A stretch of DNA of 64,000 nucleotides, taken from the NCBI RefSeq assembly GCF_014201875.1, contig NZ_JACHFL010000023.1:3364-67363 (forward strand), written 5' to 3'. Of this stretch, positions 30,057-39,801 are shown piece by piece. A program made the translations under genes and the position numbers. The notes under the pieces are model-generated. The model worked only from the letters and a program-made list of their open reading frames with translations, was not told where the DNA came from and did no database searches. Each line of letters opens with the position of its first letter. Within the stretch, counting starts at the first letter, position 1. Source of the stretch: Deinococcus humi (GTDB lineage Bacteria; Deinococcota; Deinococci; Deinococcales; Deinococcaceae).

Positions 30057-30545
30057 ATGAATTATTGCCCTTCAAATTCCGCTGAAGATCGCCGTTCCAG
30101 AATCAGTCGCATGAGGGTGCCCCGAAGCTACCTCCTGGTGGATGATCACCCGGAAGACCGCATGCTGGCAAAGGAAGCGTTCGAGCAGGTCTGTCCGACG
30201 TGTGTCTTGACCTGTGTCGAAAGTGCCAGCGCAGCGCTGGATCTCCTGCGCAATCACCACCTTATACCCGATGTGATGCTGCTCGATCTCAACATGCCCG
30301 GAATGAATGGGTTCCAGCTGCTTGAGGAAATGAAGCAGGACGGACGCCTGGCCCAGATTCCGGTGGTGATTCTGACGACGTCCAGCGCCCGGCAGGATGT
30401 GGAGCGGGCGTACACTCTGCATGCCAGTTCGTATCTGGTCAAATCTGTCGATTTCGACCGCTTCGTGGAGCAGTTGGAGAAGGTGCTGCGGTACTGGCAG
30501 ATCAGCCGCACCATGCGGGATGTTGGCTTTCCCGGAAAAATCTGA
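30057..30545 (+). CDS. single-domain response regulator (Rcp1-like)
   Basis: Stand-alone receiver protein of 162 residues (144 if ATG 30111 is used; 30057 has AAAGGA ten bases upstream). Receiver features: acidic pair in YLLVDDHPEDR, phospho-acceptor in VMLLDLNMPGMNGF, Thr/Ser switch in VVILTTSS and the conserved Lys in YLVKSVDF. No output domain follows. Rcp1-type regulators of this build are partners of phytochrome-like or hybrid histidine kinases; no kinase lies adjacent here, so the partner is encoded elsewhere. Confidence 0.92.
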   Translation: MNYCPSNSAEDRRSRISRMRVPRSYLLVDDHPEDRMLAKEAFEQVCPTCVLTCVESASAALDLLRNHHLIPDVMLLDLNMPGMNGFQLLEEMKQDGRLAQIPVVILTTSSARQDVERAYTLHASSYLVKSVDFDRFVEQLEKVLRYWQISRTMRDVGFPGKI

Positions 30546-30700
30546 ACCCGCGGAGGCCAAGGGCTGTTCTCGTTCAGGTGCTGAGTGAACAGATCCTAGA
30601 GAGCGCTGCGACTCCTGAACTCCGGCTGTGTTCAATCCTGTGCCCTCTGGACCGAAGTTTTAGCCGAGGCCCGTGCCGCCTCCAGGCGGCGGCCTGACTA

Positions 30701-31426
30701 TCACAGGTGGCTGAGCGTGAAGGCGGCCAGGAAACCGCAAGTGGTGGCTAGGCCGATTATGGCCCCACCTTCCTCAAAAGCCTCAGGCAGCATGGTGGAG
30801 GACAACATCGTCAGAATGGCCCCAGCGGCAAAAGCCTGAATGCCAGCGGTCAGATTGACGTCTGCGCCGCGCAGGGCCAGGTAGCCCAGGCCAGAGGCCA
30901 GCGCACTGAGGAGCGCAATGGCCGTCCACATCAGGAGGATCCGGGAGGTTCGGTGTCCGGCCCGCTTCAGGCCGACACTGGCACTCAGACTTTCTGGAAT
31001 GTTGCTCAGGAATACGGCGGCCAGGAAAACCCAGCTCAGCTTTCCGCCAGCCAGAAGGCCCACCCCGATGGCGACCGATTCCGGGATGCCGTCCATCAGG
31101 CTGCCCAGAACGATGGCGGACGCCTGGCCGTTCTCCTGTTGCCCCGTGCTGCGTTTACGGTGTTTTCCTCCTGCACGGTTGATCGCGAGGTCGCCCAGGA
31201 AGAAAGCGAGCGCGCCGAGCAGCAGGCCGATGGAGGCCGCATCGAACCCACCCTTCCCAAAAGCCTGATCCATCAGTTCAAAGGCCACACTGCTGACCAG
31301 CACGCCGGCCCCAAGGGCCATGATCAGGGCAACCCATTGTTTTCTTAATGGCGCATAGAGCCCCACAAGCGCGCCGAGCACCAGGGAGGACCCCCCTGCC
31401 AGGCCCCAGAGAGCAGCTGTCCACAT
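30701..31426 (-). CDS. ZIP family metal transporter
   Basis: A 241-residue membrane protein with about eight hydrophobic helices and the ZIP signature regions GSLMDGIPESVAIGV (helix 4) and LSNIPESLSASVGL (helix 5); the central histidine of the classical HNxPEG motif is replaced by Asp or Ser-Asn, as in the bacterial subset with DGIPES. A basic linker (NRAGGKHRKRSTGQQENG) sits between helices 3 and 4. It likely moves zinc, iron or manganese across the inner membrane; the altered ligands make selectivity unclear. Monocistronic; no Fur/Zur-like box was seen. Confidence 0.9.
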   Translation of the reverse strand: MWTAALWGLAGGSSLVLGALVGLYAPLRKQWVALIMALGAGVLVSSVAFELMDQAFGKGGFDAASIGLLLGALAFFLGDLAINRAGGKHRKRSTGQQENGQASAIVLGSLMDGIPESVAIGVGLLAGGKLSWVFLAAVFLSNIPESLSASVGLKRAGHRTSRILLMWTAIALLSALASGLGYLALRGADVNLTAGIQAFAAGAILTMLSSTMLPEAFEEGGAIIGLATTCGFLAAFTLSHL

Positions 31427-31454
31427 GGCCCGATTATCGCACCAGAGAGGCCAA

Positions 31455-31685
31455 CTAAGCTCGAAGAACCGTGGCTCGGGAGAGGTCAGATCCAGAGGGA
31501 CTCACGGCCTGATTGACGATGCCATCCGACTCTTGCAACGTTTTGTCCTGAGTTCCCGCAATGTTGAAGACCTGAAGCTGGAACGTGGCGTATAGGTCAC
31601 TCGTGATCTGCCACTGGTGCATCACCTCAGGTTCAGGAGTCAGCTTGCCCAGGGCCAGCGTCCCTGAGTTAGCCGTCGTACTCAC
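31455..31685 (-). CDS. short hypothetical protein, doubtful
   Basis: A 76-residue frame from GTG 31685, overlapping the end of the upstream phosphotransferase gene by 17 nt. Sequence MSTTANSGTLALGKLTPEPE, HQWQITSDLYATFQLQVFNI is protein-like but unrecognised, and no ribosome-binding site is evident. It could be a small co-transcribed gene or chance. Confidence 0.25.
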   Translation of the reverse strand: MSTTANSGTLALGKLTPEPEVMHQWQITSDLYATFQLQVFNIAGTQDKTLQESDGIVNQAVSPSGSDLSRATVLRA

Positions 31686-32676
31686 CGCTTACAAGATTCT
31701 CGCGTAGCTGCCACAGGCTGACCGGAGCGAGGGTGCCGCTCATGGGGCGTGGATCCGCAGGATCGGCACCGCCGGAGATATTCCATGCAGCCATCAAGGC
31801 CGCTCGCGCTTTCAACAGGCGCGGCAGTTCCTGGTCCCAGGTGGAATCCAGTGGCATGGCCTCGCGGTAGCCCGACAGCACTTCAGTCCATATAGCAGGG
31901 CGTTGCCCACGGGGGACTTCCAGGACCGCGCGGGCCAGGTCTGTTGCAAACGGGCCGTACACCGGCTCATCGAAGTCAATCACCACCACGCGCTCACCAT
32001 CCCAGATGGCATTGCCGGGCCGCAAATCACCGTGCGTCAGGCCCAGGCCAGGGCGGGCAGACAACGGCTCATCCGGCCAGCCGCCTTCCGGGCCGCCCAC
32101 CGCATCTACCCAGGGCGTCAGTGCTTGAAATGTCCTGTCAATCACAGCTTCTTTCTGCCCATGTTCCTGCGCCCCATGCCAGAATGCCCGCCAGCTCGGA
32201 AAGATGCCGGGTAAAGCGGGACCAAGCATGTGTGGTGTGCCTGGCGCAGGCATAAAATGGCGGGAAACCGCATGCAGTTCTCCGATGGATCGCCCAAAAG
32301 CCCGGTACAGGACGGGCGTGGGCGGACATTCACTCACGCGTGGGCCTGTGATGCCCCGGACAGCGGTGGCGAGGAAGAGATCATCTGCCTGCCACATGGC
32401 CTCAATCCAGTGGCCGTCCAGCGACACGAGTGGTTCGTTGACCGGTGCACCGTGTGCGTGCAGGTAACGCAGCCAGGTCAAAGGCGGGGTCAGGAATTCG
32501 GTGTTGCGGAGGTCACCGTGCGTGAAGCGTAGATAGAGGGGCCCTCCGCGGTCCTCCGTGCGGTAGACGTGATTGAATCCGGCGTTCACCAGGGTGGGTT
32601 GTCGCGCACCCCAGCGGGCCGCCGCGGCCTCCACCGTTTCTGGCCGTAAGCGGCCAAGCGTCTCCGTCCAGTTCAT
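31669..32676 (-). CDS. APH/homoserine-kinase-like phosphotransferase
   Basis: A 335-residue protein of the aminoglycoside phosphotransferase superfamily. The catalytic loop LTHGDLRPGNAIW (HGDxxxxN) and the metal-binding VVVIDFDEPVYGPFATDLAR are clear at about residues 215-250; an N-terminal lobe has NHVYRTEDRGGPLYLRF. Members phosphorylate small alcohols such as homoserine, choline, ethanolamine or antibiotics. Nothing nearby identifies the substrate, and it should not be called a resistance gene on this evidence. Confidence 0.9.
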   Translation of the reverse strand: MNWTETLGRLRPETVEAAAARWGARQPTLVNAGFNHVYRTEDRGGPLYLRFTHGDLRNTEFLTPPLTWLRYLHAHGAPVNEPLVSLDGHWIEAMWQADDLFLATAVRGITGPRVSECPPTPVLYRAFGRSIGELHAVSRHFMPAPGTPHMLGPALPGIFPSWRAFWHGAQEHGQKEAVIDRTFQALTPWVDAVGGPEGGWPDEPLSARPGLGLTHGDLRPGNAIWDGERVVVIDFDEPVYGPFATDLARAVLEVPRGQRPAIWTEVLSGYREAMPLDSTWDQELPRLLKARAALMAAWNISGGADPADPRPMSGTLAPVSLWQLRENLVSGEYDG

Positions 32677-33167
32677 CCGTATCCGCCATGTCTCGCGAGA
32701 GTGCCCAGTGACGTCAGCTGCAGCGAATGGAGCCGGGTCAATGCCTGGGTACAGGCACTGCCCGTAGCCGGACTGAAATCACAGGAGGTCACACGTGGCA
32801 GGCTAGCAAGGAAAGCACATGACGAGACGTGAGGCCCCTGATCGGGCGACACTCATTCCACTAAGGAAGCAGAGCACGCAACGCAGTCTCTCAGAGTGCC
32901 AGCCCTGAATTCTGCAGAGTGCCAACCATCGGGCCCAGCAGACGGCGGTACGCGAACGCCTTCATGTTCCGCACAGGCCAGCAGTCGTTCCTACCGGGGC
33001 TGGTCAGCCCCTCCTTGATAAGGCTGGGCCAACACCGCCCGGCATCCGGGGCACGCCCTCGTCGTTCCGATGAGGGCGTAGGCCAGGGGGGCAGACTGGG
33101 ACTTCCACGGTGAACGGGCGCGGTGGTAAAGCTCCCCAGACTGACCTCGTTCAACACGGCGCCCGTA
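32677..33167. other. intergenic, nothing recognised
   Basis: About 490 bases between the phosphotransferase start and the end of the DUF4132 gene. Short frames at 33271-32891 on the minus strand overlap the DUF4132 end and lack features. Confidence 0.45.
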
Positions 33168-36100
33168 TCAGCGCAGCTGTTCCAGAATCGTCGGATCCTG
33201 AATCTTTTTGTCCTCGGCCAGCAGCAGCACCTTGCTGATGACTTCCGCCGTCTTCGGGTCAGGATCGGCAAACGGCAGGAACAGCCGGCCCGCGTGCTGG
33301 TTGTGCACCGGAATCACGCACAGGAAGCCGCCGGGCATGCGGTGGACCGTGCCGCTGCCCAAATGGACGGTGTAGTTGGCGTACTGTCCGGCGATCAGGG
33401 CGTGACTGTTCTCCAGCCGTACATTGCCCAGCTTAAGCAGCCGCAGGGTTTCACGCAGCAGGTCCGTTCGCATCTCCACGGTGCTCAGACTTGCTTCTGG
33501 ATCGACGCCGCCCACGTGGGCCACACCCACCACCAGGTCCAGATCACGCAGGGTCTCGCTCAGCACACGGGGTGGCACCTCACTGAGCGCAACGAGCTGC
33601 GCCCGGCCCAGCTCATCGGTCTCGTCCTGACGCACGAAATAGACCGCGTTCAGGGCCGCACCCTCCACCTCGTTGGGGGTGCCGTACCCCACGCTGGTGT
33701 CCACCCAGACATTCAGGCCCTCGTGGTGGAACGTCTTGCGGACGCCTTCCTCGGGCACCATGACCCAGCCGCGCGCCTTGAACAGGGCGGCGGCCTTGCC
33801 CGGCTGAACGTGATGTCCTGCGTAGCGCTGGCTGCGGAGTGCGCCGTTTCCCTCGGCGGCGGTCAGCGGATAGTACTCGCGGAACGCCTGCTTGAACGGC
33901 TGGGTTACGTTTTCCACCATGATCCGTTCCTGGAAGGCGGGCCAGTGGCCGCTCAGGTACAGGTCATGCGGGTGCGCCAGACGCAGGGATTGCTCACCGA
34001 TAGCCTGCGGGCCTGCTGGGGTCTGGAGCTGGCCGTCCTGCCACCAGCCCACGTGCACTTCGTCCAGCACCCACAGCAGGCTGCCCAGCATCGGGGCGAT
34101 CACCGGATGGCGGCCCAGGTCCACAAGCTCCTGCGGCGTGAAGTAGTCGCCCCGCACCATTGCCTCTTCCAGCGCCGCGCGCATGCGGCCACGGGTGGCC
34201 TTCAGCTCAGTCACAGCGGCGCGCAGGGCAATCACTTCCGGGTGCTTCTTGAGGGCGGGCGGGAGCGTCTTGAGGGGCCGCTCACCGCGCCGCAGACCCA
34301 GACTGGCTTCTCCCTGGGGCGTCAGTTCGATGCTCAGGGTCACGCCCTCTGTGGTCACGGTGGCCTGCCAGTCGGGGGCCATGCGGGCCTCCATCGCCCA
34401 CGTCAGGCGCTGAGGATCGCTGTAGCCGGCGCTGCGGGCCAGGTTCTGCATACCGATGTCGGCGGCCAGGCGTTCACTGGCCTGCCGCTGCGCCCCGAAC
34501 TGTCTGGCCCCGCGGCGGAACTCGCTCAGCACGCGGTAACGGCCCTCGAGTTCTTTGGCCCGCCTCGCCCTGGCCCGGCTCAGAGGCAACAGCCCCAGCG
34601 CCCGAACCGCGTCCTGGTTGCGTTTTTCGACAATCCGGGCCCGCAGATCGTCCTCCGCCAGTTCACCCAGAATGGCCCGCGCGAACAATTCGGCGCGTTT
34701 GTGGCCGCCGCTGCTGCTGGCGTATTTGGCCGCGTCCAGCAGGGCAGCGAAACGCTCCCTGCCCAGCGCTATGTGCATTTGCCTGAACCATGCCACGTCG
34801 ACCGCCCCCTCGGTCAGGTCATTCGCGCTCAGGGGGGTGCGCTCGGCGATCTCAGCTTCCCAGGAGTCGCGGATGTCCTGCGGCACACTCCAGTTGCTTT
34901 CCTTGGTGTGGGCATGCAGCCAGTACACGCCACTGCGCAGGCCCCGCCAGCCCAGGGTAGCGGCCACCAGATTGGCCCACTGGGGCGCGAACATCGCCAG
35001 GTCCAGCAGTCGGGCATCGCTCAGCTTGTATTCCTCCACCAGCGTGGCAAACGTGGCAGGCGTGTCGTGGGGTGATGGGAACGACACCCGGATCAGATGA
35101 CTGAAGGTCACGTCACGGCTCTCGTTGCGCCCCTGATAACCGCGCTTCAGCGGATTTTTGCCCAGCCCGGCCAGGAGGCGCAGTGGCAGCGCCGCACCCA
35201 CCGCGCTCCGCAGAGCCAGGGCAGGCCGCGTGGCCAGCGTTTCCAGATCGCCGCGCGTGACCTCCACCTCCAGCACGCGGGCACGGACCTCGTCCACCGC
35301 CGCCAGCCACCCGGGGGTGATGGGCAGGTCGCTGCGCAGCTTGCGGTGGGTGTAGTCCCTCAGGTCATCGAAATCGCTGCCCGAGAAGTAGCCCACCGGT
35401 TCGGAGCGCGGGCCGATCAACTGGTCGAGCAGATCGGCCCGGCTGGCCCAGCCGCGGTCATAGGCGCGCAGCAGGAGCCCGGTGGAGGGCCGCCAGCGGG
35501 CCAGAGCTGGGAAGGCCGCGTTCTGGTAGAGAGTAATGCGCCAGTACCGCTCCAATGGTCCGTCCGGCAACTGGGAGACGGGCAGGCCGTGCGTCAGGAA
35601 CGAGAACAGTTCGCGCGGGTCCTGCGTCCTCCAGGAATAGCGGGAGTCCTGCACGGCCTGTGCGTCCTGCGGAAGGTAGGAAAGGGCCGTCTCCCAGGCG
35701 TCCAGCGCCATTTCAGTGTCCAGGTCGCCACGGAACTTCTCCATCAGGTACGGATGAACCGCGCGCAGCAGATCGGCGTATTCCAGCCATAAAGCAGTCG
35801 GTGGTCCCAGGGTGCGGTGGATGGTTTGACGGATCAACCGTTGCCAGGCTGCGCTGGCGCCAGGTGTGGCCCCGTCCTCCTCGTCCTCCGGGTCAGCGCC
35901 CAGATCGTCCGACAGCTCTGCCAGGGTGGTGTCCTTGCGGGCCACAAAATGACCCAGGGCCCAGCCCATGCGGGTCAAATCGCCGTCCTGGGGATCCGTG
36001 CGGCCCTTCCACCAGCCGTCCCATACCTCAGCCAGGGGCATGGTGCCGTTGATGCTGGGACGCAGCATCCAGGACGAGACGTTGCCCAGCAGGATGGTCT

Positions 36101-38024
36101 CTTCGCCGTCGTAGCCCACCCCCAGCAGCGGCGTCTCCCGGTGGGCGACGATCACGGCGTCGAGGTCCCGGAGCAACGCCGCGCCGCGCTGGACATCCTG
36201 CGGGTAGTCGCGCCCCCGGACCTCCAGCGGCGTGGACGGGGTCCGGTCCGCCGGATCGAACAGACCCAGGCCGTTTTCCAGCGAGAGCTGCCGCTCCGGC
36301 TCGGTCAGGCGGGTGTACAGGGTCTGCTCACTGACATTTTTGGGCGTGAAGTCCGTGGGCGGCGCGGCCCCCACCTCCTGCAGCAGTTGCAGTCCGGCCT
36401 GGCGCTGATCGGTGTTGTTGGTCTTGAGCAGGGCCAGGGCGCTGGCCTCGGCCAGCGCGGCGTCGCGGGCCAGGAGGCGGATCAGCCCCCGGCGCAGGTC
36501 CGCGCTCTTGCGCTTCAGCAGTGTCTGCACCACGCCGACCTCCTCTGGACTGGGCGTCAGGTGCGACATGGCCTCCACGGCGGCCTGCGACACGCTGCTG
36601 TTGCGGTCCTGCAGCAGATCCAGTAGCAGCGTGCGGGTGGCCGCGTCGATGGGCTGGACTCCTTCCTTGTGGCGCAGCTCGATCGTCTTGAGGACGTAGG
36701 TCTTGCCGTTGCTGCTCATCGCACTGACGTGGGGGGCCAGCCGCGAGATATGGCCGTCGCCCAGCACTGCGTAGAGGTTGTCCATGGCATCTACACGCGC
36801 GGGCAGGTGACCGAGCCACGGGAACAGGAGGGGGTGCTGGCTGGCCTCGCCGGGGAGCCGCTGTGCGTAGGCGAGGTACGCCTCGAAGGAAAAATCAGGT
36901 CTTTGATCCGGCTGGGCCCAGCGGCTGACCAGTTGCCCGGCCAGCGTCGCCAGGCGCGTGTCGGGGTCACCGAGCAGCACCGTGCGCGCGCTCTGGTCCA
37001 GCCGTCCGGCGGCCATCAGAAACTGGGCAGCGGCCATGCGTCGCTCGGTGTCGGCATCGCCCAGTAGTGGCTGGGCCAGTTCGGCCGCTCCGGTAGCGTC
37101 GCGCATCGCCAGGACAAACAGCGCCAGGTAAACGTCCACCCCGGGGCCGTCACCGACGGCGGCGCGGGCGGCCGTAGTGTCTTCCAGAAAGGTCAGCGCC
37201 CGCGTCAGCAAGCCGCGCACCACTTTAAGCTCACCCACATCGTAATTCAGACCGAACCACACGCACGCGGCCCGCAGGACGGCGGCGAAGCGCAGCAGGT
37301 CCTCTTGCAAGATCAGGCGCAGAACCCGGGTGAACGGCTCGGTCCCCGCCTCATCCACGGTCTCCAGGATCACCTGCCGCAGCCCTTCCTGACGCTGTGC
37401 GGCCAGCAGCAGGCCCTCCGCCAGCGTCCACGCCTCGGGGTGGGTGCTCGACAGCAGGGCCAGTGGCACATGGCGTCCCATCCGCGCGACAGGATGCTGA
37501 GTGGAGGCCGTGTCGCGCAGGATCTGGAACACCGCCGCGTGGCCGTCACTGATCGCCTGGCCCAGCAGAAGACCGAGGCTGTTGGCCTCCCACCCACCCA
37601 GCAGCCCGGCGTGTACCGCAAACCATTCCAGATCCTGCGGGTAATCACGGCTGGCCTCCCACGCAGCCATCAGCCACGAGGCCGCCCGCACCGCCTGGAC
37701 ACGTTCGCCCGGCGCACGAAAGGCGCGGCGTGCATAACCCTCGGTGTACGGGTGACGGGTCAGGAGGGCGTCAACCGTGTGCCGAGCGGTCTCGGGAAAC
37801 TGAGGAAAGAGCAGAGCGGTCAGTTCGTGACGCGCCGCCTCGGTGCTCCCATGGAGGTGGTCGGCCAGCGCCGCCTCGCGCTTCTCACGTTCCTGGTAGT
37901 CGTAGGTGTCCTTGAGCAGTGAGCGGATCAGCTCAGCGAGGGAGGGGGACGCGGCACCCAGCCGCTCTTCCAGCGGAGCCCTCCAGGGCTGCTGGAAGGA
38001 TCTCAGGTGGTCCTGAAGGTCCAC
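33168..38024 (-). CDS. large DUF4132 family protein
   Basis: A 1618-residue soluble protein. The N-terminal two thirds is helical and repetitive, suggesting HEAT-like repeats (for example ATRTLLLDLLQDRNSSVSQA, VVQTLLKRKSADLRRGLIRL, LARDAALAEASALAL). The C-terminal part has the DUF4132 core (QPFKQAFREYYPLTAAEGN, SQRYAGHHVQPGKAAALFKA) and an ending DPKTAEVISKVLLLAEDKKI followed by DPTIL, typical of the family's C-terminal domain. E. coli YehI/MolR are relatives of unknown function; this protein is longer than those. It starts with GTG directly after the stop of the 134-aa gene, so the two are translationally coupled. Confidence 0.9.
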   Translation of the reverse strand: MDLQDHLRSFQQPWRAPLEERLGAASPSLAELIRSLLKDTYDYQEREKREAALADHLHGSTEAARHELTALLFPQFPETARHTVDALLTRHPYTEGYARRAFRAPGERVQAVRAASWLMAAWEASRDYPQDLEWFAVHAGLLGGWEANSLGLLLGQAISDGHAAVFQILRDTASTQHPVARMGRHVPLALLSSTHPEAWTLAEGLLLAAQRQEGLRQVILETVDEAGTEPFTRVLRLILQEDLLRFAAVLRAACVWFGLNYDVGELKVVRGLLTRALTFLEDTTAARAAVGDGPGVDVYLALFVLAMRDATGAAELAQPLLGDADTERRMAAAQFLMAAGRLDQSARTVLLGDPDTRLATLAGQLVSRWAQPDQRPDFSFEAYLAYAQRLPGEASQHPLLFPWLGHLPARVDAMDNLYAVLGDGHISRLAPHVSAMSSNGKTYVLKTIELRHKEGVQPIDAATRTLLLDLLQDRNSSVSQAAVEAMSHLTPSPEEVGVVQTLLKRKSADLRRGLIRLLARDAALAEASALALLKTNNTDQRQAGLQLLQEVGAAPPTDFTPKNVSEQTLYTRLTEPERQLSLENGLGLFDPADRTPSTPLEVRGRDYPQDVQRGAALLRDLDAVIVAHRETPLLGVGYDGEETILLGNVSSWMLRPSINGTMPLAEVWDGWWKGRTDPQDGDLTRMGWALGHFVARKDTTLAELSDDLGADPEDEEDGATPGASAAWQRLIRQTIHRTLGPPTALWLEYADLLRAVHPYLMEKFRGDLDTEMALDAWETALSYLPQDAQAVQDSRYSWRTQDPRELFSFLTHGLPVSQLPDGPLERYWRITLYQNAAFPALARWRPSTGLLLRAYDRGWASRADLLDQLIGPRSEPVGYFSGSDFDDLRDYTHRKLRSDLPITPGWLAAVDEVRARVLEVEVTRGDLETLATRPALALRSAVGAALPLRLLAGLGKNPLKRGYQGRNESRDVTFSHLIRVSFPSPHDTPATFATLVEEYKLSDARLLDLAMFAPQWANLVAATLGWRGLRSGVYWLHAHTKESNWSVPQDIRDSWEAEIAERTPLSANDLTEGAVDVAWFRQMHIALGRERFAALLDAAKYASSSGGHKRAELFARAILGELAEDDLRARIVEKRNQDAVRALGLLPLSRARARRAKELEGRYRVLSEFRRGARQFGAQRQASERLAADIGMQNLARSAGYSDPQRLTWAMEARMAPDWQATVTTEGVTLSIELTPQGEASLGLRRGERPLKTLPPALKKHPEVIALRAAVTELKATRGRMRAALEEAMVRGDYFTPQELVDLGRHPVIAPMLGSLLWVLDEVHVGWWQDGQLQTPAGPQAIGEQSLRLAHPHDLYLSGHWPAFQERIMVENVTQPFKQAFREYYPLTAAEGNGALRSQRYAGHHVQPGKAAALFKARGWVMVPEEGVRKTFHHEGLNVWVDTSVGYGTPNEVEGAALNAVYFVRQDETDELGRAQLVALSEVPPRVLSETLRDLDLVVGVAHVGGVDPEASLSTVEMRTDLLRETLRLLKLGNVRLENSHALIAGQYANYTVHLGSGTVHRMPGGFLCVIPVHNQHAGRLFLPFADPDPKTAEVISKVLLLAEDKKIQDPTILEQLR

Positions 38025-38429
38025 TCAGCCCCCAGCCAAAGCCGTCAGGCGCAGGAAAAGCAGGGTGCTGTCGGGCTTCAGGGTCACGACCTGATCCAAG
38101 CCTTCGATCTGTTCGTCATCCACGAACACGTAATACAGCCCGTCACCGTAAGCCTGCAGGGCAGTCTGCGTGGCGTCCTTTACGGTCACCGTGCCGCTGC
38201 GTTCCTGCGGGGCAACGCTGATTCGGCCCATCGCCGCGCCGTCGCTCAGGTCCCGTTCCGTCAGCACGCGAAGCATGCCCACGCTTTCCTGTCGCTCGTG
38301 ATAGGCGGCCACCTCCTGATGGACGAGTGTAGTGAGCAGGCTGCGCAGGGTCTGGGGGCCGTCTGGTAAGGATGTGGGACGGCGTTCGAAGGGGGTACGG
38401 CGGCCGACGATCTTCGTTTCGACAATCAC
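38025..38429 (-). CDS. DUF4132-associated partner protein, unknown
   Basis: A 134-residue soluble protein encoded directly before the DUF4132 gene with no gap. Features: an Arg-rich N-terminus (MIVETKIVGRRTPFERRP), a helical middle (LRSLLTTLVHQEVAAYHERQ), and a beta-rich end (YYVFVDDEQIEGLDQVVTLK, TLLFLRLTALAGG). I do not recognise a named family. Its tight coupling to the DUF4132 gene suggests a complex of the two products. The operon faces away from the phosphatase gene at 38.55 kb. Confidence 0.85.
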   Translation of the reverse strand: MIVETKIVGRRTPFERRPTSLPDGPQTLRSLLTTLVHQEVAAYHERQESVGMLRVLTERDLSDGAAMGRISVAPQERSGTVTVKDATQTALQAYGDGLYYVFVDDEQIEGLDQVVTLKPDSTLLFLRLTALAGG

Positions 38430-38515
38430 AGAAAAACCTCGCTGCGGGTGAGGGGATTTGGATAGTGCTAAACTTCACCTTCAATTGTAGCGGCGGAAAT
38501 TGGTTATGTAAATAG

Positions 38516-38537
38516 CGTAATCCAAAGTGGGATTACG
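38516..38537 (+). promoter_or_regulatory. palindrome in the DUF4132/phosphatase divergent promoter
   Basis: CGTAATCC-AAAGTG-GGATTACG, perfect 8-bp arms, 12 nt before the phosphatase ATG and about 90 nt before the DUF4132 operon. It could be a repressor site for one or both directions, or a leader hairpin. Confidence 0.5.
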
Positions 38538-38549
38538 AAGAGGAAAACC

Positions 38550-39032
38550 ATGAGAGTGACAGTCAGCGGTCAGGGTGATCTGCCGAGCCTGAAGGACGGG
38601 ACAGCGGTCATCGTTGCCCTCGATCCCGGCACCCATCTGAGCGACGGTTCGCGGCGTCTGGCCGAGCATGACGGGCCCAGGCTCAATCTGCAGGTGCATG
38701 ACGTGTGGTTCGACTCGGACCGTCACGTTGTGCCCAGCGATGAACACCTGCAACAGATCGACGCTTTCCTGACAACACATCAGCCTGCCCACCTGCATGT
38801 TTCCTGCCTGGCGGGCGTGAGCCGCAGCGCCGCCCTGGCCCTCTATGCACTAACACGGATGCACCCGGAGCTCAGCGACCGGGAGTTGGTGGAGCGGCTG
38901 CTCACGGCACGTCCCCAGTGCTTTCCGAATCCCCTGATCGTGGGTCTGGTGGATCAGCGGCTGCAGCGCGGACTCACGGGCGCTCTCCAGGAAGCCTTCG
39001 CCGACAGCGAGATGCCCTGGCCTCCTGCCTGA
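38550..39032 (+). CDS. dual-specificity / tyrosine phosphatase family protein
   Basis: A 160-residue cysteine phosphatase. The active-site loop LHVSCLAGVSRSAALAL has the C-x5-R-S signature (CLAGVSRS), and the candidate general acid lies in VHDVWFDSD about 40 residues earlier, as in compact dual-specificity phosphatases. The short length and N-terminus (MRVTVSGQGDLPSL) resemble the small bacterial/phage DSP type. AGAGGAAAA precedes ATG 38550. It diverges from the DUF4132 operon; targets are unknown. Confidence 0.88.
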   Translation: MRVTVSGQGDLPSLKDGTAVIVALDPGTHLSDGSRRLAEHDGPRLNLQVHDVWFDSDRHVVPSDEHLQQIDAFLTTHQPAHLHVSCLAGVSRSAALALYALTRMHPELSDRELVERLLTARPQCFPNPLIVGLVDQRLQRGLTGALQEAFADSEMPWPPA

Positions 39033-39348
39033 AGGATGTTGCCTGCCTCGCCGAGTCCATGGCCGGGGTGGGCTCAGTTGGAGTCCCGCTCAGAACACGA
39101 TCTGAACCTGCTACCCCTCAGGTTTAAGGGTCATCTTCGTGCCACGCAACCAGAATCTGACGCGGCTCGACCTGATCGGCTGGGTGCAGTCACCACAGCG
39201 TACGAGCGTGAGGGAGAAGGGCAGCCGAGAGTGGAGGGCATTGGCCCGGCTCAGAACCTTGTTCCCTCTGGCCTGGAGGATGGCGCTTCTGGTCTCTATG
39301 CGGGAGATTTTCTGAAGGGCAATCTGAGATAGGTTTATCCTTAAGCGC
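39033..39348. other. intergenic, nothing recognised
   Basis: About 315 bases. The last bases (TATCCT, then AAGCGC and ATG) may be a -10 box for a leaderless araC-type transcript. Confidence 0.4.
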
Positions 39349-39786
<438 letters not shown>

Positions 39787-39801
39787 ATCTAGGATGACGA
39801 C

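Noticed and set aside
19065..31685. Shared MSTTANS start in two short frames (near 19.06 kb and 31.69 kb)
   Set aside because: Only seven residues agree, the codons differ, and neither frame is otherwise supported; coincidence is likely.
31669..32676. Phosphotransferase as an aminoglycoside resistance gene
   Set aside because: Only superfamily-level motifs are present; homoserine, choline or other small-molecule kinases share them.
33123..35075. 650-codon open frame antisense to the DUF4132 gene
   Set aside because: It lies wholly opposite a gene with clear family features, has no domain of its own, and long antisense frames are expected in high-GC DNA.
38504..38520. TTATG-N7-CGTAA resembling the Deinococcus radiation/desiccation response motif
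   Set aside because: Only about 12 of 17 positions agree with the consensus and the central and right-hand bases are wrong; not strong enough to claim.
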